From Bifidobacterium choerinum (GTDB lineage Bacteria > Actinomycetota > Actinomycetes > Actinomycetales > Bifidobacteriaceae): a stretch of DNA of 64,000 nucleotides. The stretch lies in NCBI RefSeq assembly GCF_000741135.1, contig NZ_JGYU01000002.1, forward strand, positions 310,022 to 374,021, written 5' to 3'. Positions 10,598 to 19,237 of this stretch are shown piece by piece (the stretch's first letter is position 1; every line of letters begins with the position of its first letter). Below the pieces are notes generated by a model, which was given only the letters and a program-made list of their open reading frames with translations, ran no database searches and was not told where the DNA came from. The position numbers and the translations under genes are program-made.

Positions 10598-13063
10598 ATG
10601 ATGATTTGTCAGCATTGTGGATCGAACAATGATCCGAAATCGAAATTCTGCACGCGCTGCGGGAAGCCGCTGCAGCCGTCGCCGTCCACTCCGTCGGCCG
10701 CCGAAGCGCCGTCCGCGCCGGTTCCGCCGGCTCCGTCGCCCTCCGCAGGGACGCCGCCCGCGCCAATGCCGGGCGCGGCGGTGCCTCCGCCGGCGCCATC
10801 GGCTTCCTTCGGTACGCAGTCTTCGTCGGTGCCGCCGGCACCGACGGCTTCGGCCGCCGCCGCGCAGACGTCGGCTACCGATCGGACGCGTCGGTGGCTT
10901 GTATGGGCCATCGTCGCCGTCGCCATCGTCGTCGTCGCGGTCATCGCGGGATTGTTGACGTACAACGCGGAACTGTGGGGAGGCAAGACGCTGCCGCAGG
11001 CGCAGGCCGCGACCTTGACGTCGAAGGACGCCGTCAGCGCGGACACGGTGGCCGCGCAGCTGCGGAGCAAAGGTCTGCACGTCAAGAAGACGAAGGAGTT
11101 CTCGGGAGCGAAGAAGGGTGCATTCCTCGGCTACCGCGGCGCGGACGCGGGCGCTCGCGTCAAGGCGGGCAGCACGGTGGAGGTGCGTGAGTCCGCCGGC
11201 GCCGGCGTGCCGGACAGGACGGTCGGCAAGAAGGCGAAGGCCGTGACGAAGACCTTCGCGGACATGGGCGTGCCGGTGCACTACAAGAAGGTGCTCGTGT
11301 CCGATTCGAGCAAGACGGCCGAAGGCACCGTCGTGAGCACGTCGCCGGAACCGGGACAGGCCGTCAGCGAGCAGCAGCCCGAGATCTACATCGGCGTGGC
11401 CGACAAGCAGGGTTCGGGCATCCCGATGGACATCATGGGACGCGACGTGGATGACGTCGCATCCGAACTCGAGTCGAAGGGCTATGACGTCAGTGTGCGC
11501 AAGCGTCTGGCGTCCAAACAGTACATCGGCAAGGTGAGCGGATCGCAGCCGGCGCCGGGCAGCGTACTCGAATCGGGACAGAGCGTCACGTTGTTCCAGG
11601 GTGTCGACGCGCAGGGCGCCAAGGACACCTTCATCCAATCGGCGGATGACACGGGGGACACGGCTTCGATGGCCGCTGCCGGCGCGAGCACCGACGATGT
11701 GGCCTCGGGCCGCTGGTGCACCAAGGGCGGTGATTGCATCACGCTCGGCGACATGGATGGCGAGGAGGACGATCTGCAGGACTTCGGTGTTGTGGACGGC
11801 GCGAAGTCCGACGACTATGCGATGGCTGATTCGCCGCTCGTGGTCTGCGATGCGGTCCAGCAGGCGTTCTGCAGCCAAGGCTCAAAAGACTATCTGATCC
11901 AGGGCGACACCGGTGCGTTCGAACTCATGCCGCATAAGGCGTTCACCGGCTTCTGGTGCGGCGACACGTTCCTGAGCAGGACCAGCCCGGGAGCCACCCA
12001 GTACTGCAAGGCCGGCAAGGTCGCGACCACCGACAACCCATCCGATGTCGGCAAGGACACCGGCGGCAAGTACCGGATGAGCAATTTCTTCGTCGTCGCG
12101 CCCGTCGGCGCCGATCTGGACAAGCTCGAGGCCAGCGGCTACTTCGACAAGTCCGCGCTCGACGCGGTGGGCAAACAGCAGAAAGTGGACACGGACCGTC
12201 CGTTCCTGCTCTACCGTGACGTGAAGCAGTACGCCGACGACGAGCGCGAGGCCGACTACAGCAGCAAGAGTCTCAATCCGTTCCTGCCATACAACTCCCT
12301 GTGGGGAAAGGCGAATGGCGTCAAGGACGCCTCCGTGGCGATGCGTCCGGCGCCGAGCGACGCCACTGCGTATTATCTGTGCGAGACCTCCGATCTGGAT
12401 TGGGACGCGCTCGAGGACGCCGATGTGGACGGCGCCGCGCAGCAGTCCGACAAGCAGTCCGACAAGGACAAGAAACAGTCGGACGAGCAATCGGATGATG
12501 AGCAGGACAAGCAGGACAAGCAGTCGACGATGCCGACGCCCAAGGAGCTGACGCCCCAGCAGATCCGCGCCAGCGTCGACGGCGGCGACATGAGCCCGAT
12601 CGCCGGCAGGTACTGCCTGAAGGACGGCAGCACATGCCTGACGCTGGACGCGAAGGGCAACGTGACCGAATCCGGCAAGAACGCGATGCCGCTGAGCTCG
12701 GACGATCCGAACAGCGCCACCGTGAGCCCGGTCGCCGAAGGCGCGAGGCCCTCGTGGGATATCCCCGCATCCGTGGGCATCGAGTTCCGCGGCCCCGACA
12801 GCGACTACCGCTGCGGCTCCGAACGTGGCTATGCCGCCTGCTATGAATCCGGCACCTTCTACTCCGAAGCCGAGATCACGAAGCCGGTGAATTTCGTGTA
12901 CATCTTCAAGGGGGCGGACAGCGAGCAGGTCAAGTCGATCGCGCAGTCCATGCCCGAGCCGGACTACGTGGCCCCCGATTCCACGAAGCCGTTCATCAAG
13001 CTTCTCGGCTACCACATGAACGTCTCGCCGAGCGACGGCAACGTCTTCTATCTGACCGAGTAG
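10598..13063 (+). CDS. Zinc-ribbon, single-pass membrane protein with PASTA-like domains
   Basis: The 821-residue protein begins with a zinc ribbon (cysteines 4, 7, 18, 21), then a Pro/Ala/Ser-rich cytoplasmic linker to about residue 98 and one transmembrane helix at 100-121. Outside the membrane are two or three PASTA-like segments (DTVAAQLRSKGLHVKKTKEF; MDIMGRDVDDVASELESKGY; GSVLESGQSVTLFQG). Two related cysteine-containing modules follow (around residues 370 and 669, SGRWC and AGRYC), separated by a Lys/Asp/Gln/Ser-rich spacer. PASTA domains usually sense peptidoglycan fragments, but no kinase or penicillin-binding domain is present. A role at the cell surface is inferred; the ligand is unknown. 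Confidence 0.8.
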   Translation: MMICQHCGSNNDPKSKFCTRCGKPLQPSPSTPSAAEAPSAPVPPAPSPSAGTPPAPMPGAAVPPPAPSASFGTQSSSVPPAPTASAAAAQTSATDRTRRWLVWAIVAVAIVVVAVIAGLLTYNAELWGGKTLPQAQAATLTSKDAVSADTVAAQLRSKGLHVKKTKEFSGAKKGAFLGYRGADAGARVKAGSTVEVRESAGAGVPDRTVGKKAKAVTKTFADMGVPVHYKKVLVSDSSKTAEGTVVSTSPEPGQAVSEQQPEIYIGVADKQGSGIPMDIMGRDVDDVASELESKGYDVSVRKRLASKQYIGKVSGSQPAPGSVLESGQSVTLFQGVDAQGAKDTFIQSADDTGDTASMAAAGASTDDVASGRWCTKGGDCITLGDMDGEEDDLQDFGVVDGAKSDDYAMADSPLVVCDAVQQAFCSQGSKDYLIQGDTGAFELMPHKAFTGFWCGDTFLSRTSPGATQYCKAGKVATTDNPSDVGKDTGGKYRMSNFFVVAPVGADLDKLEASGYFDKSALDAVGKQQKVDTDRPFLLYRDVKQYADDEREADYSSKSLNPFLPYNSLWGKANGVKDASVAMRPAPSDATAYYLCETSDLDWDALEDADVDGAAQQSDKQSDKDKKQSDEQSDDEQDKQDKQSTMPTPKELTPQQIRASVDGGDMSPIAGRYCLKDGSTCLTLDAKGNVTESGKNAMPLSSDDPNSATVSPVAEGARPSWDIPASVGIEFRGPDSDYRCGSERGYAACYESGTFYSEAEITKPVNFVYIFKGADSEQVKSIAQSMPEPDYVAPDSTKPFIKLLGYHMNVSPSDGNVFYLTE

Positions 13064-13102
13064 TCCGACCATCCGGTCGGGTGGTCGGCCGGATGGTCCG
13101 AC
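13063..13102 (+). terminator. Hairpin after PASTA-like gene
   Basis: A perfect 14-bp stem (GTCCGACCATCCGG at 13063 with its complement ending at 13102) encloses a 12-nt loop and overlaps the last base of the stop codon. Confidence 0.7.
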
Positions 13103-13106
13103 GAAA

Positions 13107-13186
13107 GCGCGCCATTGTAGCCTCCGTTTGTAAAGCACCTGTACGGGTTGCCCAGCATGCGGACTGCATGGCGCGCTCTTTTTATT
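13107..13186 (+). terminator. Second hairpin with T-tract, leuA leader region
   Basis: GCGCGCCAT (13107-13115) pairs with ATGGCGCGC (13168-13176), followed by TCTTTTTATT. The 52-nt loop contains GCATGC and other short complementary segments. This is the only stem in the window's first 19 kb followed by a run of T. It may be a back-up terminator, an attenuator for leuA or a small RNA. Confidence 0.45.
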
Positions 13187-13205
13187 AGCGTGTATAAGTT
13201 GATGG

Positions 13206-13224
13206 ATACGCGCGATGCGCGTAT
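13206..13224. promoter_or_regulatory. Perfect hairpin in leuA leader
   Basis: ATACGCGC (13206-13213) and GCGCGTAT (13217-13224) form an 8-bp stem with a GAT loop, 48 nt before the leuA start. It could be an operator or an RNA element. No T-box consensus or leucine-rich leader peptide was found. Confidence 0.35.
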
Positions 13225-13271
13225 GCAATGAAACCCCAAAGATTATGCACTCATACGCAGAAGGAGGAGAG

Positions 13272-15185
13272 ATGGGTCAGGATCATTCGTCCGTGTTTGA
13301 TCTCGCCGCAGTGGCCGCGGCATCCAACGGAGGGAACAACGACCCGCTGCTGCCTCCGGCACGTTTTATCGGCGCTCCGCAGAAGCCCAGTGCGATGCCG
13401 TACACGAAGTACGTCGCGTACGACAAGCAGGTGCCGTTTGACTACCCGGAGCGCACGTGGCCGGGCAAGCGACTTACCCGTGCACCCCGCTGGTGCTCGG
13501 TCGACCTGCGCGACGGCAACCAGGCGCTCGTCAACCCGATGGACTCCGACCGCAAGCTGCGGTTCTGGAACATGCTCGTCGAGATGGGCTACAAGGAGAT
13601 CGAGGTCGGCTTCCCGAGCGCGTCCGAGACCGACTACGACTTCATCCGCATGCTCATCGAACGTGAGCTCATCCCCGACGACGTGACGATCGTCGTGCTC
13701 ACGCAGGCGCGCGAGCACCTGATCCGCAAGACCTACGAATGCCTCAAGGGCGTCAGGCGTGCGATCGTGCACTTCTACAACTCCGTTTCGGTGCTGCAGC
13801 GCGAAGTCGTCTTCCGCAAGGACAAGGACGCGATCAAGAAGCTCGCGACCGACGCGGCCGCGCTGTGCAAGGAGCTCGAGGCGGACGCCGAGGGCGTCGA
13901 CCTCTACTACGAGTACTCGCCGGAGTCCTTCACCGGCACCGAGCCCGAGTACGCCGTCGAGGTGTGCAACGCCGTCATCGACGTCATCAAGCCGACCCCC
14001 GACCATCCGATGATCATCAACCTGCCGGCGACCGTCGAGATGACGACGCCGAACGTCTTCGCCGACGAGGTAGAGTACGTCTCCAACCATCTGCAGGACC
14101 GCGACGCGATCGTGCTGTCGCTGCATCCGCACAACGACGAGGGCATGGGCGTCGCCGCGGCAGAGCTTGGCATGCTCGCCGGCGCCGACCGCATCGAGGG
14201 CTGCCTGCTCGGCAACGGCGAGCGCACCGGCAACGTCGACCTCGTCACGCTCGGACTCAACCTGCTCACGCAGGGCATCGACCCGCAGATCGACCTGTCC
14301 GACATCCCGCAGATCCGCCGCACCGTCGAATACTGCAACCAGATCAAGATCTCCGAGCGTCACCCCTACGCCGGCAGCTTCGTGTTCACGGCGTTCTCCG
14401 GTTCGCATCAGGACGCGATCAAGAAGGGTCTCGAGGCCCGCGAGGTGGCCGCCGACATGGCGGGCGCCGAGTTGGACAACTTCGTGTGGCTCGTGCCGTA
14501 TCTGCCGATCGACCCGAAGGACATCGGCCGTTCCTACGAGGCGATCATCCGCGTCAACTCGCAGTCCGGCAAGGGCGGCATGGCGTACCTGCTCAAGGCG
14601 AACCACAACCTCGACCTGCCGAAGAAGCTGCAGGTCGAGTTCGAGCGCATCGTGCAGCAGCATGCGGACGCGACGAAGAAGGAAGTCAAGGACGAGGACA
14701 TCTGGCATCTGTTCAAGGACGAGTACCTGCCCGTCGAGGAGGCCGGCACGACCGAGGCCGGCGCCGTCGTCGGCGACCAGCAGGACATGTCGCTCGAGCA
14801 GTGGGGCCGTCTCAAGCTGCTCAAGGTGAGCCTGTCCTCCGGCGAGGACGGTTCGGACACGACGCTCAACGCGACCGTGCTCGACCGCGGACTCAACGTC
14901 GGTACCGACCCGGAGGAGGTCCGCGAGATCTCCGGCGCCGGCAACGGCCCGATCGACGCGTTCCTCGACGCCGTCAAGGTGCTCGGCGTCGATGCAAGCG
15001 TGCTCGACTACGCCGAGCACACGCTGTCGGTCGGCACCGACGCGCGCGCCGCCTCCTACGTGGAGTGCGAGATCGCGCTCGAGGACGGCGAGACGAGCAT
15101 CGTCTGGGGCGTCGGCATCGATTCGTCGATTGTGACGAGCTCGCTCAAGGCGATCATCTCCGCCGTCAACCGCTCCGCGCGCTGA
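13272..15185 (+). CDS. leuA: 2-isopropylmalate synthase
   Basis: It condenses acetyl-CoA with 2-oxoisovalerate, the committed step of leucine synthesis. DLRDGNQAL and LHPHNDEGMGVAAAELGMLA carry the metal-binding residues, and GNGERTGNVDLVTLGLNLL the family signature. The C-terminal LeuA allosteric domain (about residue 510 onward) is present, so leucine feedback is expected. At 637 residues it is of the long actinobacterial type. The ATG at 13272 follows AAGGAGGAGAG; an upstream in-frame ATG lacks an SD. leuCD lie 25 kb away. Confidence 0.97.
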   Translation: MGQDHSSVFDLAAVAAASNGGNNDPLLPPARFIGAPQKPSAMPYTKYVAYDKQVPFDYPERTWPGKRLTRAPRWCSVDLRDGNQALVNPMDSDRKLRFWNMLVEMGYKEIEVGFPSASETDYDFIRMLIERELIPDDVTIVVLTQAREHLIRKTYECLKGVRRAIVHFYNSVSVLQREVVFRKDKDAIKKLATDAAALCKELEADAEGVDLYYEYSPESFTGTEPEYAVEVCNAVIDVIKPTPDHPMIINLPATVEMTTPNVFADEVEYVSNHLQDRDAIVLSLHPHNDEGMGVAAAELGMLAGADRIEGCLLGNGERTGNVDLVTLGLNLLTQGIDPQIDLSDIPQIRRTVEYCNQIKISERHPYAGSFVFTAFSGSHQDAIKKGLEAREVAADMAGAELDNFVWLVPYLPIDPKDIGRSYEAIIRVNSQSGKGGMAYLLKANHNLDLPKKLQVEFERIVQQHADATKKEVKDEDIWHLFKDEYLPVEEAGTTEAGAVVGDQQDMSLEQWGRLKLLKVSLSSGEDGSDTTLNATVLDRGLNVGTDPEEVREISGAGNGPIDAFLDAVKVLGVDASVLDYAEHTLSVGTDARAASYVECEIALEDGETSIVWGVGIDSSIVTSSLKAIISAVNRSAR

Positions 15186-15233
15186 ACGGCGTCGCGGGCG
15201 TCGTGATCGTCCGCGATGTACGATGCCAATTAC

Positions 15234-15278
15234 AAGGCGCGGCGCACACCGGATTCGTTCCGGTGGGCGCCGCGCCTT
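15234..15278. terminator. Bidirectional terminator, leuA / PBP
   Basis: A 12-bp perfect outer stem (AAGGCGCGGCGC at 15234 with its complement ending at 15278) encloses an inner ACCGGA/TCCGGT stem. It lies between convergent genes. Confidence 0.75.
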
Positions 15279-15326
15279 CGTGTTGGTGACGTGCGGGGAA
15301 CGTATCCCCGCACAACCGCCGTGCCG

Positions 15327-17636
15327 CTACTGTCCTGCCGGCTGCTGCGGCTCACCCGTCGGCTGCGTGGCCGGTTCGGTCGGCTCGGCCGGCGTGTTCG
15401 GCTGCGTCGGCTGTGTCGGCTGCGGCTGCGGCTGCGTCGTCTGCTCCGGCTGCTGCGGCTTGCTCGTCGGCTTGTCGTTCGGCGTCGCCGACGACGATGC
15501 GTTCGGCGACGGCGATTCGCTTGCCGATGCCGATTCGCTCGGCGACGCGCTCGGCGTGAGCGTGTTCTGTCCCTGGTTCGTCGCCGGCGCGCGCGATCCG
15601 CCCAGACCCCAGTCGCCGTTCGGGCCGCCGATCACGCCGTCGTCGACGGCGGCCGGGAACTGCTCGACCGGCATGTCGGCGACGGCCGTCGACATGAACT
15701 CGGCGAACAGATGCGCCGGATAGCCGGTCGACGAGACGCCGTAGCCGGCGAAGGACGGCACGACGAGGTTCTCGCCGTTCTCGCCCGGATTCCAGATCGC
15801 CCAGACGTTCATCAGCTGCGGCGTGTAGCCGACGAAGCTCGCCGCCGTCTCGTCGTTCGCGGTGCCGGATTTGCCGGCGACCGGGCGGCCGAGCTGCGAG
15901 GAGACGCCGGCGGCGGTGCCGTAGGTCGTCGTGCCGAGCATCGCGTGCTGCGTGAGCGCGCAGTCGTTCTCGTCGAAGACCTTCTTCGGCGCCGGATTCG
16001 CCTTGTACATGTCCTTGTCGGCCTTCGTGACGCGGTCGACGATGTGCAGCGTGTTCTTCGTGCCGTTGTTCGCGATCGTCGAGTGGCCCTGTGCAAGGTC
16101 CCAGACGGTCAGCGAGTTGATGCCGAGGATGTTGTAGAGCGTGTCCTCCTGGATGTCGCCGGTGATGCCGGCGTCATGCGCGATCTGCGCGTAGCGTTTC
16201 GGCGTCAGATGTTCGTTGACGTTCATGAACACGGTGTTCACCGAGTTCGCCGTCGCCTGGTTGAGGTTGATCGTGCCCCAGCTGATGCCGAGCGCGTTCG
16301 GCACCTCCGCGAAGGTGCCCGGCGTCGTCTCGAAGCGTTCCGGCGAGTTGCCGTTGAACAGCGTCGAGAAGCTCACGTCGTCCTGCGCTGCGCCGATGAG
16401 TCCGAAGGGCTTCATCGTCGATCCCGGTTGGAACGTCGACTGCGTCGCGTTGTTGAGCTGCTGCTTGAGATAGTCCTGCCCCGCGTACATCGCACGCACC
16501 GATCCGCTGCTCTGGTCGACGGCGAGGCCGCCCACCTGCAATGTCTCCGGCATGCCTTCGGGCCGTTCGTCGCCGACCTGCTGGATGCGGTCCTGCATCG
16601 CCTTGTCGAGCGTCGTGACGACCTTGTAGCCGCCGGTCTCCAATTCGTCCTTCGTGAACGCCTTGTTGCTCGTCAGCTCCGTCTCGACCGTCGACAGGAT
16701 GTAGCCGGTCGATCCCGCGTAGTCGTTGCTCGGGATGTACTCCTTGACTTCGGGGAACTTCGCGTCGGCGGCCTGCTGGGCGGTCAGGTAGCCGTCCTCC
16801 TGCATGATGCCGACGACGCGCTCGAAGCGCTTCTCCGCCTGCTTCGGGTTGACGGCCGGATCCCAGGTGCTCGGTGCCGGGATGATGCCGGCGATCATCG
16901 CGGCTTCGGAGGGCGTGAGGTCCTTCGCGTCCTTGCCGAAGTACGCCTGGGCGGCGGCCTGGATGCCGTAGGCGCCGCGGCCCAGATAGATCGTGTTCAT
17001 GTAGTTGCACAGCACCTCGGACTTGTCCTGCGAGTTCGCGATCTTCATCGCGAGGATCGCCTCGCGGATCTTGCCGGCGTAGGACGTCGTCTCGCCCAGA
17101 TAATAGCGCTCCGCATACTGCTGCGTGATCGTCGAGCCGCCCTGGCGTGTGCCCTTCGTCAGGTTGTTGTACAGCGCGCGCGCCATGCCGGTGATGTCGA
17201 TGCCCTTGTTCGTCCAGAACGAACGGTCCTCGGAGGCGACGATCGCGTTGCCGACGTAGTCGGGCAGCGTCGAGCAGTTGACGATCTCGCGGTTCTGCTC
17301 GGAGAACGAGCCGATCGGCGTCGTGCCGTCGTTGTAGTAGACGGTCGTCTTCTCGGCGAGCGCGACCTTCTCCGGCTGCGGGATGTCGGTCGTCGCGTAC
17401 AGGTAGGCGAACAGGCCGATGCCGAGGACGAGGATGCCGCCGATGACGCCGAGCAGGATCTTCCACCACAGTCCCTTGTGTTTCTTCTGCGGGTCCTTCT
17501 TGTTCTTCGGCGCGCGATGGTTCCTGCGTGCGCCGGCGCTGCCCGCCGATGTCTTTCTTGCGTCCGCGGCGCCGTGCGACGCCCTGTGCGCGCCGCCCGA
17601 CGCGCCCGAACGTACGGTACGTGTCTGTGAAGCCAT
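15327..17636 (-). CDS. Bifunctional penicillin-binding protein (transglycosylase/transpeptidase)
   Basis: This class A PBP polymerises and cross-links peptidoglycan outside the membrane. A basic cytoplasmic tail is followed by a transmembrane helix at about 57-80. The GT51 domain has ASEDRSFWTNKGID and RQGGSTITQQYAE. The transpeptidase has GSTMKPF (catalytic Ser near 407), an SVN motif and GKSGTAND near 588. A tail of Pro/Thr/Gln and Ser/Ala repeats follows. The chosen ATG (769 residues) has only a weak SD; a GTG three codons upstream is an alternative. Ponicillin-type naming (PonA/PBP1) fits but is not certain. Confidence 0.93.
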   Translation of the reverse strand: MASQTRTVRSGASGGAHRASHGAADARKTSAGSAGARRNHRAPKNKKDPQKKHKGLWWKILLGVIGGILVLGIGLFAYLYATTDIPQPEKVALAEKTTVYYNDGTTPIGSFSEQNREIVNCSTLPDYVGNAIVASEDRSFWTNKGIDITGMARALYNNLTKGTRQGGSTITQQYAERYYLGETTSYAGKIREAILAMKIANSQDKSEVLCNYMNTIYLGRGAYGIQAAAQAYFGKDAKDLTPSEAAMIAGIIPAPSTWDPAVNPKQAEKRFERVVGIMQEDGYLTAQQAADAKFPEVKEYIPSNDYAGSTGYILSTVETELTSNKAFTKDELETGGYKVVTTLDKAMQDRIQQVGDERPEGMPETLQVGGLAVDQSSGSVRAMYAGQDYLKQQLNNATQSTFQPGSTMKPFGLIGAAQDDVSFSTLFNGNSPERFETTPGTFAEVPNALGISWGTINLNQATANSVNTVFMNVNEHLTPKRYAQIAHDAGITGDIQEDTLYNILGINSLTVWDLAQGHSTIANNGTKNTLHIVDRVTKADKDMYKANPAPKKVFDENDCALTQHAMLGTTTYGTAAGVSSQLGRPVAGKSGTANDETAASFVGYTPQLMNVWAIWNPGENGENLVVPSFAGYGVSSTGYPAHLFAEFMSTAVADMPVEQFPAAVDDGVIGGPNGDWGLGGSRAPATNQGQNTLTPSASPSESASASESPSPNASSSATPNDKPTSKPQQPEQTTQPQPQPTQPTQPNTPAEPTEPATQPTGEPQQPAGQ

Positions 17637-17706
17637 GACGTCCACGGTAATCGGCGTACCTGAAAAACCGCCGACGCTTCGCCGAGGGGCGCATCGGCCG
17701 CCGTGA

Positions 17707-17750
17707 CTACGCCGGCGTAGGTTTTCCTGCATACACGGTAACGTTAGTGT
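17707..17750. promoter_or_regulatory. Palindromes in the PBP / ino1 divergent region
   Basis: CTACGCCGGCGTAG (17707-17720) is a perfect 14-bp palindrome, and ACACGGTAACGTTAGTGT (17733-17750) is an imperfect one centred on TAACGTTA. They lie in the 200-bp gap between the two divergent genes and may be operators. Confidence 0.35.
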
Positions 17751-17836
17751 CTTGAAGTTCCTTTGGCAGGCCGCCGCGGGCAATGCGCGGTATGCTGAAA
17801 GGCGAACAACGCACGCAACTAGAGGAGTCATTTTTC

Positions 17837-18979
17837 ATGAGCATTCGCGTGGCTATCGCCGGTGTGGGCAATTGCGCCTCGTCACTGGTGCAGGGTGTCG
17901 AGTACTACAAGGACACCAAGGATGAGGACAAGATCCCTGGACTGATGCACAACAACTTCGGCGGCTACCGCGTGCGCGACATCGAGTTCGTCACCGCGTT
18001 CGACGTCGACGCCGACAAGGTCGGCAAGGACCTGTCCGAGGCGATCTTCTCGTCGCAGAACAACACGATCAAGTTCTCCGACGTCCCGAACCTGGGCGTC
18101 GAGGTGCTGCGCGGACCGACGCTCGACGGTCTGGGCGAGTACTACCGCGAGATGATCGAGGAGTCGGACAAGGAGCCGGTCGACGTCGCCCAGGTGCTGC
18201 GCGACAACAAGGTCGACGTCCTCGTTTCCTACCTGCCGGTCGGCTCCGAAGAGGCCGACAAGGCGTATGCGCAGGCCGCGATGGACGCCGGCTGCGCGTT
18301 CGTCAACTGCCTGCCGGTGTTCATCGCCTCCGACCCGGAGTGGGCGCAGAAGTTCCGTGACGCCGGCGTCCCGATCATCGGTGACGACATCAAGAGCCAG
18401 GTCGGCGCGACGATCACGCACCGTGTGCTCGCACGTCTGTTCGAGGACCGCGGCGTGCATCTCGACCGCACCTACCAGCTCAACGTCGGCGGCAACATGG
18501 ACTTCATGAACATGCTGCAGCGTTCGCGCCTCGAGTCGAAGAAGATCTCGAAGACGCGCGCCGTCACGTCGATCGTCCCCCACGAGATGGATCCGTACAA
18601 CGTCCATATCGGCCCGTCCGACTACGTCGCATGGCTCGACGACCGCAAGTTCGCGTTTGTCCGCCTCGAGGGCACGACCTTCGGCGACGTCCCGCTGAAC
18701 CTCGAGTACAAGCTCGAGGTGTGGGATTCGCCGAACTCGGCCGGCATCGTCATCGACGCCGTGCGCGCCGCGAAGATCGCGCTCGACCGCGGCCTCGCCG
18801 GCCCGGTGCTCGCGCCGTCCTCCTACTTCATGAAGTCCCCGGCCGTCCAGCATGAGGACAACGAGGCCCGCCGCCTCGTCGAGGAGTTCATCGCCGGCAA
18901 GGTCGAGGCCAACGAGGCCGAGCTCGACGCCGACGTCGCCAAGGCGAAGGCCGACGGCAAGGACGTCTGGAAGGCCTGA
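17837..18979 (+). CDS. ino1: myo-Inositol-1-phosphate synthase (actinobacterial type)
   Basis: It converts glucose 6-phosphate to inositol phosphate using NAD. The N-terminal [21 protein letters not shown] is the NAD-binding start of the actinobacterial family, and [40 protein letters not shown] and [12 protein letters not shown] are conserved blocks. The 380-residue length is typical of the short prokaryotic enzyme. SD AGAGGAG lies 9 nt before the ATG. The product feeds inositol lipids or other inositol compounds. It is followed by a strong hairpin and the SRP RNA. Confidence 0.95.
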   Translation: MSIRVAIAGVGNCASSLVQGVEYYKDTKDEDKIPGLMHNNFGGYRVRDIEFVTAFDVDADKVGKDLSEAIFSSQNNTIKFSDVPNLGVEVLRGPTLDGLGEYYREMIEESDKEPVDVAQVLRDNKVDVLVSYLPVGSEEADKAYAQAAMDAGCAFVNCLPVFIASDPEWAQKFRDAGVPIIGDDIKSQVGATITHRVLARLFEDRGVHLDRTYQLNVGGNMDFMNMLQRSRLESKKISKTRAVTSIVPHEMDPYNVHIGPSDYVAWLDDRKFAFVRLEGTTFGDVPLNLEYKLEVWDSPNSAGIVIDAVRAAKIALDRGLAGPVLAPSSYFMKSPAVQHEDNEARRLVEEFIAGKVEANEAELDADVAKAKADGKDVWKA

Positions 18980-19005
18980 GCCTCCACGACGCCGCCGTCC
19001 GGCAT

Positions 19006-19049
19006 GACGAAGGCCGCCCGTGTCCCCCGTGACATGGGCGGCCTTCGTC
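19006..19049 (+). terminator. Terminator after ino1
   Basis: A perfect 14-bp stem (GACGAAGGCCGCCC and its complement) with a 16-nt loop, 27 nt after the stop codon. Confidence 0.75.
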
Positions 19050-19070
19050 ATACCGGCGCCATGCCGTGTG

Positions 19071-19097
19071 TTGCGGTGTCGGGGCATGGTGTACACT
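19071..19097 (+). promoter_or_regulatory. Promoter of SRP RNA
   Basis: TTGCGG (19071-19076) and TACACT (19092-19097) are spaced 15 bp apart. The expected start point matches the 5' end of the SRP RNA stem. Confidence 0.55.
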
Positions 19098-19103
19098 GAT
19101 GAA

Positions 19104-19191
19104 TGCCTCCGCGTGGCACTACGTCACCCAATCCCCCCAGGGCAGGAATGCAGCAAGGGTAAGTGGCCTCTGGTGGGTGCGTGGAGGTTTT
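19104..19191 (+). ncRNA. ffs: Signal recognition particle RNA, small (4.5S) type
   Basis: The conserved apical loop GGCAGGAATGCAGCAAGGGT (19141-19160) is the Ffh-binding domain IV of bacterial SRP RNA. Flanks GCCTCCGCG (from 19105) and GCGTGGAGG pair to close a single long hairpin, and a TTTTT tract follows at 19188-19192. A promoter sits immediately upstream. The size of about 88 nt is that of a small bacterial SRP RNA without an Alu domain. It pairs with Ffh to target membrane proteins. Confidence 0.92.
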
Positions 19192-19237
19192 TCCATACCC
19201 GCCGACGTTCTTCCGTACTTGCGTTACAGTCGGTAGC

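Noticed and set aside
13103-13271. T-box or leucine leader peptide before leuA
   Set aside because: No GGNACCGCG-type T-box core and no run of Leu codons in any short frame.
15216-17630. 804-codon open frame on the plus strand
   Set aside because: Antisense to the penicillin-binding protein, whose motifs are unmistakable.
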